Assembly: GCF_017299535.1 (NCBI RefSeq)
Contig: NZ_CP071238.1
Coordinates: 1,922,001-1,986,000, forward strand
Direction: 5' to 3'
Origin: Serratia marcescens subsp. marcescens ATCC 13880
Lineage (GTDB): Bacteria; Pseudomonadota; Gammaproteobacteria; Enterobacterales; Enterobacteriaceae
Length of the DNA stretch: 64,000 nucleotides
Positions 50,192 through 58,023 of this stretch are shown here, piece after piece. Each line of letters starts with the position of its first letter. Positions within the stretch are counted from its first letter, which is position 1. The notes beneath the pieces are model-generated. The model searched no databases. It was not told the DNA's origin and saw only the letters and a program-made list of their open reading frames with translations. The translations under genes were made by a program, and so were the position numbers.

Positions 50192-50215
50192 TGTTGTCGC
50201 CGGCGGATGACAACC
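50192..50215. promoter_or_regulatory. Ogr-binding dyad between D and FI
   Basis: TGTTGT, twelve bases, then ACAACC matches the P2 Ogr site TGTTGT-N12-ACAACA at 11 of 12 positions. Its centre is 83 bases upstream of the FI start and 68 bases upstream of the D start on the other strand. Because the dyad is nearly symmetric it could drive both divergent late transcripts. Confidence 0.75.
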
Positions 50216-50286
50216 AGCGCCGCGTGTTGCGCTGGCGTTTTTCGGCGAATATCACCACGAACTCACAAGCATGATGGCGGTACAAT

Positions 50287-51468
50287 ATGACCGACAATTT
50301 CTTCCATGGTGCGCGCGTCAAGGAAAACACCGACCTGCAGACCGCGATCAATGACGTTGACTCAACGGTCATTGGTCTGGTCGCGGTGGCGGATGATGCT
50401 GACGCAACCACCTTCCCGTTAGATACGCCGGTGCTGATCACGCGGGTAATCAGCGTACTCGGCAAGGCCGGTAAAACCGGTTCGCTCTATAAATCCCTGA
50501 AGGCCATTTCCGACCAGGTCAGCACCCGCGTGATCGTGGTACGTGTAGCGGCAGCCGGCACAGAAGACGGCGCAAAAACGCAGTCGCAGCTGATTATCGG
50601 CGGCTCCCAGGCGGACGGCAGCTATACCGGCATGTTCGCGCTTTTGACCGCCGAGCAGAAAGTCGGCTACCGGCCGCGCATTCTTGGTGTGCCGATGTAC
50701 GACACGCAGGAAGTCACCGCACAGCTGCGGGTGATTGCCAAGCAGCTGCGGGCGTTTTCCTACAGCTATTGCGACGGCTGCGAGACGATCGCCGAGGCCA
50801 AAACCTATCGCGAGCAGTTTGCCGAGCGTGAGGGCATGCTGATTTGGCCGAACTTCATCGCTTGTAACCCGGTGAGCGGCGAGAACGAAGAGTTCCCAGC
50901 GGTGGCGTATGCGCTGGGGATGCGTGCGAAGATCGATAACGAGCAGGGCTGGCATAAGTCGCTGTCAAACGTGGCGGTTAGCAACGTGCTCGGCATCACC
51001 AAAGATGTGTTTTGGGCGCTGCAGGCGGAGGACTCCGACGCCAACGAGCTGAACGCCAACGAAGTCACCACGCTGATTAAGCGTGACGGCTTCCGCTTCT
51101 GGGGCAACCGCACCACGGACAAAGACGAGTACATCTTCGAGGTGTACACCCGTACCGCGCAGATCCTGGCGGATACGATCGCGGAGGCGCAATTTACTAC
51201 GGTAGACAGTCCGCTGACGCCGGCAAACGTCAAGGATGTGGTCAGCGGTATCAATGCCAAGCTGCAAGGGCTGGTCACCGCCGGCCGGTTGATTGGCGCC
51301 GCGTGCTGGTTCGATATCGTCGATAACCCGACAACCGGCATTCGGCAGGGCAAAGTTGTGGTGCGTTACAACTACAGCCCGGTGCCGCCACTCGAAGATC
51401 TGACCATGATCCAGACCTTCACCGATCAATATTACGAAGCGGCCTTCGCGTCGCTGGGAGGGGCATAA
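50287..51468 (+). CDS. Contractile tail sheath protein (P2 gpFI)
   Basis: The 393-residue product is the major tail sheath subunit, collinear with P2 FI. It starts TDNFFHGARVKENTDLQTAI and has the family blocks FPLDTPVLITRVISVLGKAG, YRPRILGVPMYDTQEV, DEYIFEVYTRTAQILADTIA and the C-terminal VVVRYNYSPVPPLEDLTMIQ involved in sheath-sheath linkage. It contracts to drive the tube through the host envelope. It is the first gene of the plus-strand tail operon, behind an Ogr-type site, and abuts the tube gene. Confidence 0.96.
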   Translation: MTDNFFHGARVKENTDLQTAINDVDSTVIGLVAVADDADATTFPLDTPVLITRVISVLGKAGKTGSLYKSLKAISDQVSTRVIVVRVAAAGTEDGAKTQSQLIIGGSQADGSYTGMFALLTAEQKVGYRPRILGVPMYDTQEVTAQLRVIAKQLRAFSYSYCDGCETIAEAKTYREQFAEREGMLIWPNFIACNPVSGENEEFPAVAYALGMRAKIDNEQGWHKSLSNVAVSNVLGITKDVFWALQAEDSDANELNANEVTTLIKRDGFRFWGNRTTDKDEYIFEVYTRTAQILADTIAEAQFTTVDSPLTPANVKDVVSGINAKLQGLVTAGRLIGAACWFDIVDNPTTGIRQGKVVVRYNYSPVPPLEDLTMIQTFTDQYYEAAFASLGGA

Positions 51469-51984
51469 GTGGCTATCCCTAAAAAGCTTCGGTTGTTCAC
51501 GCTGTATGTGGACGGCACCAACCACATCGGCAAGATCCCTAGCGTCACCTTGCCAAAAGTCACCCGCAAGACGGAGGACTATCAGGGCGGCGGCATGCAA
51601 GGCGCCGTAGCGGTAGACCTCGGCCTTGACGGCGGCGCGCTTGATGCGTCGATGGTGGTCGGCGGCGTCGTTGAAGAGCTTATCCTCAAGTACGGCGGTG
51701 GTATCGACGAAATGCGCCTGCGTTTCGTCGGTGAAATCTACAGCGGCGGCACCAGTTCACTGATGGAAGTGGAGATGCGCGGCCGCATCACCGAAATCGA
51801 TCAGGGTGAGGCCAAGCAGGGCGATGACACCAACCATACCTACGCCATCAAGAACACCTACTACAAGCTGTCGGTGGATGATAAGGCGTTGCTGGAAATT
51901 GACCTGCTGAACTTCATCTACAAGCGCGACGGGAAAAACCTGTACCCCGATCGCATTGTGTCAGCCCTCGGCCTCGGCGGCTGA
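51469..51984 (+). CDS. Major tail tube protein (P2 gpFII)
   Basis: The 171-residue product forms the inner tube of the contractile tail. It begins with GTG directly after the sheath stop and reads AIPKKLRLFTLYVDGTNHIG, with KVTRKTEDYQGGGMQGAVAV and a C-terminal INFIYKRDGKNLYPDRI-type end, all typical of the FII family. GGGAGGGGC in the end of the sheath gene serves as ribosome binding site. Confidence 0.95.
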   Translation: MAIPKKLRLFTLYVDGTNHIGKIPSVTLPKVTRKTEDYQGGGMQGAVAVDLGLDGGALDASMVVGGVVEELILKYGGGIDEMRLRFVGEIYSGGTSSLMEVEMRGRITEIDQGEAKQGDDTNHTYAIKNTYYKLSVDDKALLEIDLLNFIYKRDGKNLYPDRIVSALGLGG

Positions 51985-52036
51985 TCGTTAACCCTTAACC
52001 TACTTTGAAGGCGGCACGCGTGGCCGCCTGGAGAAC

Positions 52037-52342
52037 ATGCACATGTCCGTAACGCTCACCACGCCGATTAAACGCGGCAACAGCGAGATCACCACTGTCA
52101 CCATTACCGACACCATTAAACAAGCCGGCTCACTGCGTGGCCTGCGCCTGGTCGACGTGCTCAACTTCGACTATGACGCCGTTTCAACACTGCTAACGCG
52201 CGTCACCGCGCCAGCACTGACCGCCGCCGAGATCGCCGCGCTGGATACCGGTGACTTTGTCGCGTTCATTGAAGAGATGACGCCTTTTTTGACCAAAGCG
52301 GCGCCGTCCGTACCGAACGTGGCGGAGACGGGGAACAAGTAA
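52037..52342 (+). CDS. Tail assembly chaperone E (unshifted product)
   Basis: The 101-residue product is the P2 gpE-type tail assembly chaperone (a partner of the tape measure during tube assembly). It starts MHMSVTLTTPIKRGNSEITT and has the conserved VDVLNFDYDAVSTLLTRVTA and LDTGDFVAFIEEMTPFL. GGAG lies four bases before the first ATG; the second ATG is six bases further. A slippery TTTTTTG near its end directs some ribosomes into the -1 frame to make the E+E' fusion. Confidence 0.88.
   Translation: MHMSVTLTTPIKRGNSEITTVTITDTIKQAGSLRGLRLVDVLNFDYDAVSTLLTRVTAPALTAAEIAALDTGDFVAFIEEMTPFLTKAAPSVPNVAETGNK
52285..52291 (+). promoter_or_regulatory. -1 ribosomal frameshift site for E/E'
   Basis: The heptamer TTTTTTG is read in the E frame as T TTT TTG, which fits the X XXY YYZ slippery pattern and the site known in P2. 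Slipping one base back opens the E' frame until 52515. Confidence 0.85.
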
Positions 52343-52515
52343 GGGAACCGCTTTTTGTCAGCGTTGACGATCTCATCGCTGACATTGCTGTAGTTTTTCA
52401 CTGGCCGCCCTCCGAGATGTACGGCATGGAGCTGCGCGAGCTGATGGCATGGCGCCAGCGCGCCGCCATCCGCAGCGGCAACCATGACGATGACGAGGAT
52501 GACCATGGATCTTAG
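52291..52515 (+). CDS. E' extension reached by -1 frameshift (P2 gpE+E')
   Basis: In the -1 frame the sequence stays open for 74 codons past the slippery site and ends at TAG (52513-52515). It gives a fusion of about 159 residues together with the first 85 codons of E. The extension contains DIAVVFHWPPSEMYGMELRE followed by LMAWRQRAAIRSGN, the hallmark of the GpE family. It has no start codon or ribosome binding site of its own that looks usable, which supports frameshifting. Its last 11 bases overlap the tape measure start. Confidence 0.87.
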   Translation, partial: DQSGAVRTERGGDGEQVREPLFVSVDDLIADIAVVFHWPPSEMYGMELRELMAWRQRAAIRSGNHDDDEDDHGS

Positions 52516-55480
52516 TATTCGCGTCGCGTTCAACGCGATCGACAAGCTCACCCGCCCGGTTAAAGCCGCTAGCAAAGCTGTTAGCGGCCTTTCTGACTCC
52601 CTCAAGAAAACGCAAAACGCCGTTAAAGACCTGGACAAGCAAGCCGCCAGCTTTGACCGTTTAAGCGCGCAAGTCAGCAACACAGCAAAGAAGATTAACA
52701 GTGCGAAACGCGACATAAGCGGGCTTAATCAGGTTGTGCGCGAGGGAGGGCAACTGACCGACGCCCAGGCCGCGCACCTGGAAAACCTGCGCGGCAAGCT
52801 CACCCGACTGACGCAAACCTACAGCCAGCAAACGGCCAAGCTGCGAGAGGCGGCCCAGGCGGTGCGACAGCATGGCGTCAACCTGTCCGCCGGCAGCGGT
52901 GCGGTGCAAAGTGCCATCCGGCGGACAGAGCAATATAACCAGCAGCTTGAGCGGGAGCGGCGACAGCTGGCCGCCGTTACCCAGGCACAAGCCGGCTACA
53001 CCCGCGCCAAAGATGCCGCCGGCAAACTGCGCGGCGCCGGCATGGGGATGGTTGCCGTGGCATCGGTTGCTGGTTATGCGGAAGGGCGCTTCTTATCCCC
53101 TGCCGTTGGTTTTGACCAGGATATGTCACGGGTACAGGCGTTAACCCGTATTGACAGCAAAGATCCGCGTTTTACTCAACTGCGTGAACAAGCAAAAAAA
53201 CTCGGAGCTGAAACAGCATTCTCCGGCCGGGATGCTGCCAGCGGCCAGGCGTTCCTGGCGATGGCCGGTTTTACTCCTGAAGCTATCCAAGCCGCATTAC
53301 CCGGCATTTTGAATGTCGCAATTGCCGGGGGTGCTCTTACTGGTGACATTTCACTCGGTGAAACCGCGGATATCGGCGCCAGTATCCTCAACCAATTCAA
53401 ATTGAACTCTGCCGATATGGATAGGGTTGGTGATGTGTTGGCCGGTACTTTTACCCGAAGCAGCACTAACCTGCGCGATCTCGGCGACACGATGAAATAT
53501 ACCGGCTCGGTCGGTGCCAACCTTGGCGTTGGGCTGGAGCAGGTAGCCGCAATGGCTGGATTGTTGGCTAACAATGGCATTAGGGGGTCTGATGCGGGTA
53601 CTGCTTTGCGTGCCAGTTTATCCCGCTTGGCATCGCCGCCAAAAGCGGCTGCGAAAGCGCTCAACGAGTTAGGGGTGTCTGTTGCTGACTCCAAAGGCAA
53701 AATGCATGACGCAATGACAATTCTGACCGATCTCTATAAAGCCACCCGTAAATACGGGGAAGTTGACCGAGTTGGGTTCTTTAAGGACATTGCTGGGGAA
53801 GAAGCTTATAACTCGCTCATGACCTTGGTTAACGGGGCTGGCAGCGGTGATCTGCAAAAGTTACTGGCAGAGATTGGCACAGCACACGGTAACAATGAGT
53901 CGTTTAAGGTTGCTAAAACGATGTCTAACAACCTTGGCGGTGATCTGTCTAACCTTGGCAGTGCGTGGGAAGGCCTGCAAATTGAGATTTCCGACACCGT
54001 TAAGGGGCCGCTTCGCGAATTGGTACAGTGGTTCGATGATGTTATTTCTCGTATTTCAGTTTGGGTGAAAGAAAACCCACGGCTGGCGCAATCCATTCTG
54101 TTGACTGCCGGCGCCGTCACCGCCCTGGTGGCCGCGTTGGGGATCGCCAGCCTGGCGACCGGCCTGCTTATTGGGCCGCTGGCTAAGCTGCGTTTGGGCT
54201 TCACGTTGCTGACGGGCGGGCGCGGTCTGATGGGAACCGTTAGCGCACTGCGGGGCTTCGTTGGCGCCGGCGGCAACGCCATGGCGAGGGTCAGCGGTTG
54301 GTCGCGCGTGTTGACTTCGCTCTCTGGTGGTGTCCGTGGGCTGCAGGGCTCGCTGGCGACGCTGCGCAGTATGCTGATGGGCGTATTTATGGCGCCGTCG
54401 GCAGCGCTGGGTTCATTGGTGCGTGGCGTGATGGGGCTGGCGCTACGGCTGACGGGCCTGTCTACGCTATGGGGGATTCTCACCGGCGCGCTTTCGGCGC
54501 TGGGTGCTGTGCTGTCGTTCCTGCTGAGTCCGATCGGGTTGATTGGCGCCGCCTTTGTCGCGGCCGGCGTACTGATTTGGAAATATTGGGAGCCGATCAA
54601 GGCGTTCTTTGTCGGCTTTGGTTCAGGCGTCATGGCGGCGCTGGCGCCGCTGCGTGAAGCGTTTGCACGTATCGCACCGATCTTTGGTGTGATTGGTGAT
54701 GCACTCAGCAGCGTGTGGGACTGGTTTACCAAGCTGCTGACGCCGATGCAGACCAGCAAAGACACGCTGGACAAATGCGCCAGCGCCGGCGAGACATTCG
54801 GGCGGGTGTTTGGTGCTGCTCTGCAGCTGTTGTTTGCGCCAATTACATTTCTGATGGACTCAGTCGGTTGGCTGCTTGAGAAGCTGGGGTTGATCCCCGA
54901 TGGTATCGAGCAAGCCCGCATTAAAGCCGAAAAGATGAAGTTGGAGCTTACCCCGGAAGGGCAGCAGCGGTTGGGTGGCAAGGTAGGGTTACTGGCTGGT
55001 GATCTTGCGAGTATTACCAAACCTGCTTCAGTCAGCACTGATGCGCCTAAACCTCCTGCCCTGACAGGTGACACAGGCACGCTACGCCGCCTGAACGAGA
55101 TCGCCGGCAACACCAAGGCGACCGCAGACAATACCAACGTCACCAAACGCATCGGGCCGGGGGATATCGTCTTCAAAAATCTGCCGCGCGCGCTGGCACT
55201 GCGTGGGGCGTACCAGGAAGCGCGGGTGATGCCGCAACCGGTGCCGCGTGTGGCGGCCGCTGCCGGCGGCGGGGTGCTCTCGGTGCCGTCGGCGTCACAG
55301 CCGGCCGCGATGGCGCCCGTGTCCGCGCCTGGCGGCGGTGGCCCCATCTTCCAGTTGTTCTTTAACGACGTCGGCCAGCGTTCGGATCAGGAGCTCGAAC
55401 GGATGGTGCGCAGCGCGGTGCGCGATGCGATGGCCAGCACAGTCAGGGGTAACCGCGGGTCATTCCGCGATCGAGATTAA
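52505..55480 (+). CDS. Tail tape measure protein (P2 gpT)
   Basis: The 991-residue product sets tail length and is ejected ahead of DNA. It has an N-terminal helical region (about 20-165, rich in Lys, Ala and Gln), a TP901-type core domain (about 205-420, from FDQDMSRVQALTRID to the GDLSNLGSAWEGL block) and a long hydrophobic segment (about 520-740). A Pro/Ala-rich tail follows. I chose the ATG at 52505 because GAGG is seven bases upstream; in-frame ATGs at 52484, 52490 and 52499 are alternatives. The stretch from about 53.1 to 54.1 kb has visibly lower GC than its flanks. Confidence 0.94.
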   Translation: MDLSIRVAFNAIDKLTRPVKAASKAVSGLSDSLKKTQNAVKDLDKQAASFDRLSAQVSNTAKKINSAKRDISGLNQVVREGGQLTDAQAAHLENLRGKLTRLTQTYSQQTAKLREAAQAVRQHGVNLSAGSGAVQSAIRRTEQYNQQLERERRQLAAVTQAQAGYTRAKDAAGKLRGAGMGMVAVASVAGYAEGRFLSPAVGFDQDMSRVQALTRIDSKDPRFTQLREQAKKLGAETAFSGRDAASGQAFLAMAGFTPEAIQAALPGILNVAIAGGALTGDISLGETADIGASILNQFKLNSADMDRVGDVLAGTFTRSSTNLRDLGDTMKYTGSVGANLGVGLEQVAAMAGLLANNGIRGSDAGTALRASLSRLASPPKAAAKALNELGVSVADSKGKMHDAMTILTDLYKATRKYGEVDRVGFFKDIAGEEAYNSLMTLVNGAGSGDLQKLLAEIGTAHGNNESFKVAKTMSNNLGGDLSNLGSAWEGLQIEISDTVKGPLRELVQWFDDVISRISVWVKENPRLAQSILLTAGAVTALVAALGIASLATGLLIGPLAKLRLGFTLLTGGRGLMGTVSALRGFVGAGGNAMARVSGWSRVLTSLSGGVRGLQGSLATLRSMLMGVFMAPSAALGSLVRGVMGLALRLTGLSTLWGILTGALSALGAVLSFLLSPIGLIGAAFVAAGVLIWKYWEPIKAFFVGFGSGVMAALAPLREAFARIAPIFGVIGDALSSVWDWFTKLLTPMQTSKDTLDKCASAGETFGRVFGAALQLLFAPITFLMDSVGWLLEKLGLIPDGIEQARIKAEKMKLELTPEGQQRLGGKVGLLAGDLASITKPASVSTDAPKPPALTGDTGTLRRLNEIAGNTKATADNTNVTKRIGPGDIVFKNLPRALALRGAYQEARVMPQPVPRVAAAAGGGVLSVPSASQPAAMAPVSAPGGGGPIFQLFFNDVGQRSDQELERMVRSAVRDAMASTVRGNRGSFRDRD

Positions 55481-55493
55481 GGGAGTCAAAATT

Positions 55494-55985
55494 ATGATGA
55501 TGGTATTCGGGATGTTCGTTTTTACGCTTCGCACGGCGCCTTACCAGCAGCTGCGCCATTCGCAGGACTGGCGCCACGTCAAAAACGATCGCATTAACCA
55601 GTCTGCCGGCTGGCAGTATATCGGGGCAGGGGATGACAGCATTACTCTTGATGGCGTGCTCTACCCGGAGATCACCGGCGGCAATCTGTCGCTGTCGAGC
55701 CTTGAGACCATCGGCTTTACCGGCCGGCCCTGGCCGCTGATTGAGGGAGACGGGCGAATTTACGGCATGTACGTGATGACGCGGTTAGAGCGGGGTAAGT
55801 CGGAGTTTGACCGCTACGGCAACCCGAAAAAAATCGAGTTCTCCATCAGCCTAAGCCGTGTCGACAGCGATTTTCGCGAGAAGCTGCAAACGACGTCGGC
55901 GAGTGACGTGCTCGGTGAGCTGCGCACCAGCGCCAGCCGGGCGGTTAACTCGGTGACAAAATCGGTAAACGGTCTGTTTGGGTGA
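55494..55985 (+). CDS. Tail terminator-like protein U (P2 gpU)
   Basis: The 163-residue product is of the P2 gpU family, a tail protein needed for tail assembly. Blocks include MMVFGMFVFTLRTAPYQQLR, GDDSITLDGVLYPEITGG, IGFTGRPWPLIEGDGRIYGM and FDRYGNPKKIEFSISL. GGGAG lies eight bases before the ATG at 55494, 13 bases after the tape measure stop. It ends the plus-strand block; a bidirectional terminator follows. Confidence 0.93.
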   Translation: MMMVFGMFVFTLRTAPYQQLRHSQDWRHVKNDRINQSAGWQYIGAGDDSITLDGVLYPEITGGNLSLSSLETIGFTGRPWPLIEGDGRIYGMYVMTRLERGKSEFDRYGNPKKIEFSISLSRVDSDFREKLQTTSASDVLGELRTSASRAVNSVTKSVNGLFG

Positions 55986-56052
55986 GGTATAGCGCGATCT
56001 GACTGTACTCGATACCGGCAGATATAGACGGCGCCGGCTGTACTGCAGGAGA

Positions 56053-56079
56053 AGAAAAAGCCCCGAAAGGGGCTTTTTT
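56053..56079. terminator. Bidirectional terminator between U and the fibre genes
   Basis: AAAAAGCCCC and GGGGCTTTTT pair around a GAAA tetraloop, giving T-runs on both strands. The right arm touches the stop codon of the convergent fibre gene. Confidence 0.92.
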
Positions 56080-57112
56080 ATGCGGCTCGATACCAGCACA
56101 TCAGCTTGATGTGGCTTTCAACGACGTTGATAGCTTGTCCCTGGCCGAGTGCCTCGGTTTGCGCCCAAACGGTGTGAGAGTGTGGCGGTACGGTGGCCTC
56201 GTGGGTATGGTCTTCAGCCTCGCTGGTGTAGTTGCGCGTTCTTCGGCTGTCATTGTCGGATCCGACAATATAATCGTCGTCCCACGTCTCACCAGGCGCG
56301 GACATTCCCCCTTGGTGCCTGTGCCTACCCGCTGGCGTTGTTTGCAGCGTTTGCGCCCCTTGTTCGTTTGTGCTTCCCGACACATTCAGCACCGATTGCG
56401 GCAAGTTGGCGCGCGTAATGTTCACCGTATCGCTGCCGCCCTCAGCGCCGACGTCTGAACCATCGGCCTTGCCAATGCGGATCGTTTTATTCTCGCCGGT
56501 ATAGTGCCATGTGGTGCCGGGCCACTTTTCGTTAGGGTTCAGGTTAGTCGCAAAGAAGATACTGATCCCCGGCGGGTAAATGTCATCGAACGCGGCTTTA
56601 TTTTCCGCCAGCGCGTAGGCGTCGTCTGCACGGCCTTTTGCCTCATTGAACTTATTATCGACATAAGTCACTGGTGCTATTATGACGTCGGGGTCAACGA
56701 TTAGCTCAACATCTGCCGTACTGCTAACCATCAACTCCATGCGTATAATCTGTAACCGGCCCGATCCCTCATCAAGCAGCGGTTTATACGTCTCCGGCAT
56801 ATTCGCAACGGCGATAAGATCACCATCATTGTCATATACGCCGATCTCGCGCATCCACCATCCGCCAATATTCGCGGGTATCACCATATCAACAGCAATA
56901 ACACGCTGATCGGCATTGCTGATGTTGAGTGAGTTGATGTCAGCGCGATAGCGCTCGTTCAGCAACTGCGTTTGCTCCGGGTGCGGTTGCGGTAGTGTTC
57001 CCAATCCGTCCCCGACCGCCATCACGGTTATCGAGAGCTTTTCTCCGATGGCTGCGGCCGCGGCGATTTTCTCCGCGCCGCGGTTGGTTATGATGCTGAA
57101 GAACTTGCCCAT
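56078..57112 (-). CDS. Tail-collar type fibre protein
   Basis: The 344-residue product begins GKFFSIITNRGAEKIAAAAA, the DUF3751 baseplate-attachment domain of P2 gpH-like fibres (about 1-155, with NIGGWWMREIGVYDNDGDLI). A tail-collar domain follows near 180-215 (AFDDIYPPGISIFFATNLNP, then KWPGTTWHYTGENKTIRIG). The C-terminal part is histidine-rich (HRHQGG, DHTHEATVPPHSH), as in collar-fibre tips that bind metal. It is the most distal gene of the minus-strand late group, four bases after the unknown gene. Confidence 0.87.
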   Translation of the reverse strand: MGKFFSIITNRGAEKIAAAAAIGEKLSITVMAVGDGLGTLPQPHPEQTQLLNERYRADINSLNISNADQRVIAVDMVIPANIGGWWMREIGVYDNDGDLIAVANMPETYKPLLDEGSGRLQIIRMELMVSSTADVELIVDPDVIIAPVTYVDNKFNEAKGRADDAYALAENKAAFDDIYPPGISIFFATNLNPNEKWPGTTWHYTGENKTIRIGKADGSDVGAEGGSDTVNITRANLPQSVLNVSGSTNEQGAQTLQTTPAGRHRHQGGMSAPGETWDDDYIVGSDNDSRRTRNYTSEAEDHTHEATVPPHSHTVWAQTEALGQGQAINVVESHIKLMCWYRAA

Positions 57113-57115
57113 AAA

Positions 57116-58018
57116 TTACGCTCGCTGTGAAATCAGTTTTGCCAGGTCTTCAGTGGCCTGCGAGAGTACTCGAATGCGGCCAATACACCCGTACGCGCCG
57201 TCTGATGATGTGAGATCGCTGGGATATCGGCCGGCGACTTGCAAATAACCCATTACGCCCGAAATATTCGGCGGCGGCGTTTTAAGATCCTCTTGATACA
57301 ACGTGCCGTTTTCGTACCCACGCATACGCTCACCCACAACATCAACCAGCGCAGCGGTGCGGGTGATGGTGCCGTCGAATGGCGCACGTGAAACATTCGC
57401 GCCGCCGGCGCCGGTCGGCGGATTAAACTTATCACAGGCATAAAACCATGAGTATTTCTGGGCTTGACGACTTACCGACCAAAAATAGATGGCAGGAAAA
57501 CTTGAATTGATGAACGACACGGCGATGCCTGTGTTGTCATTCAGATCGAGATCTAATGCACGCACGGCCATCAGGTACTGTGCATTTCGCGTTTTCTGGA
57601 TCGGCAACATTCGGGCGGTGCGTAAATATGTCCCGCCGTTTTGCAACTTAATGTTCAGAACGGGGATTTCGCGTGCAGTGTCGAGCGTGATTGGGTTCAC
57701 CGTTGTGCCTGCGACTACCGCCTCATAATCGGGGGTATCTCCCAGCCCGTACATTTTAATCACGTTCCCGTCGGCGTTCTTTTTTATCCCCCACTCAGGT
57801 GCTGCAAACGACGCCATATTTGTCCAGGCATCATTTTCAACCAAAAAGTTGATTTCATCCATGAGTGACGCCTCATTGAGGATAATTCCGCCATCGTCAA
57901 TTACGCGTTTTTTATGCTTGTCGAATATTTCGGCCGGCTTCAACAGGGCGCCAGCCAAATTAATAGAACTGCGTAAACCGTCGTACAGCTTACCCGTATC
58001 CATCGCCAGTGATGCCAT
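57116..58018 (-). CDS. Phage structural protein of unknown function (fibre region)
   Basis: The 300-residue product lies between two fibre genes. It has no recognised domain, signal peptide or membrane segment. Features are an N-terminal helical part (to about 55), a Gly/Asn/Thr-rich beta-type middle, NGGTYLRTARMLPIQKTRNA, VSFINSSFPAIYFWSVSRQA, and a C-terminal YLQVAGRYPSDLTSSDGAYG. This composition suggests a beta-sandwich tail accessory or receptor-binding protein. GAGGG lies upstream of the ATG at 58018. Base composition is less GC-rich than the I-J-W-V genes. Confidence 0.72.
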   Translation of the reverse strand: MASLAMDTGKLYDGLRSSINLAGALLKPAEIFDKHKKRVIDDGGIILNEASLMDEINFLVENDAWTNMASFAAPEWGIKKNADGNVIKMYGLGDTPDYEAVVAGTTVNPITLDTAREIPVLNIKLQNGGTYLRTARMLPIQKTRNAQYLMAVRALDLDLNDNTGIAVSFINSSFPAIYFWSVSRQAQKYSWFYACDKFNPPTGAGGANVSRAPFDGTITRTAALVDVVGERMRGYENGTLYQEDLKTPPPNISGVMGYLQVAGRYPSDLTSSDGAYGCIGRIRVLSQATEDLAKLISQRA

Positions 58019-58023
58019 TTTTT

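Noticed and set aside
53806..55347. 513-codon minus-strand open frame opposite the tape measure gene
   Set aside because: Rich in Ser, Pro, Arg and Ala with no domain; antisense shadow of a well-supported gene.
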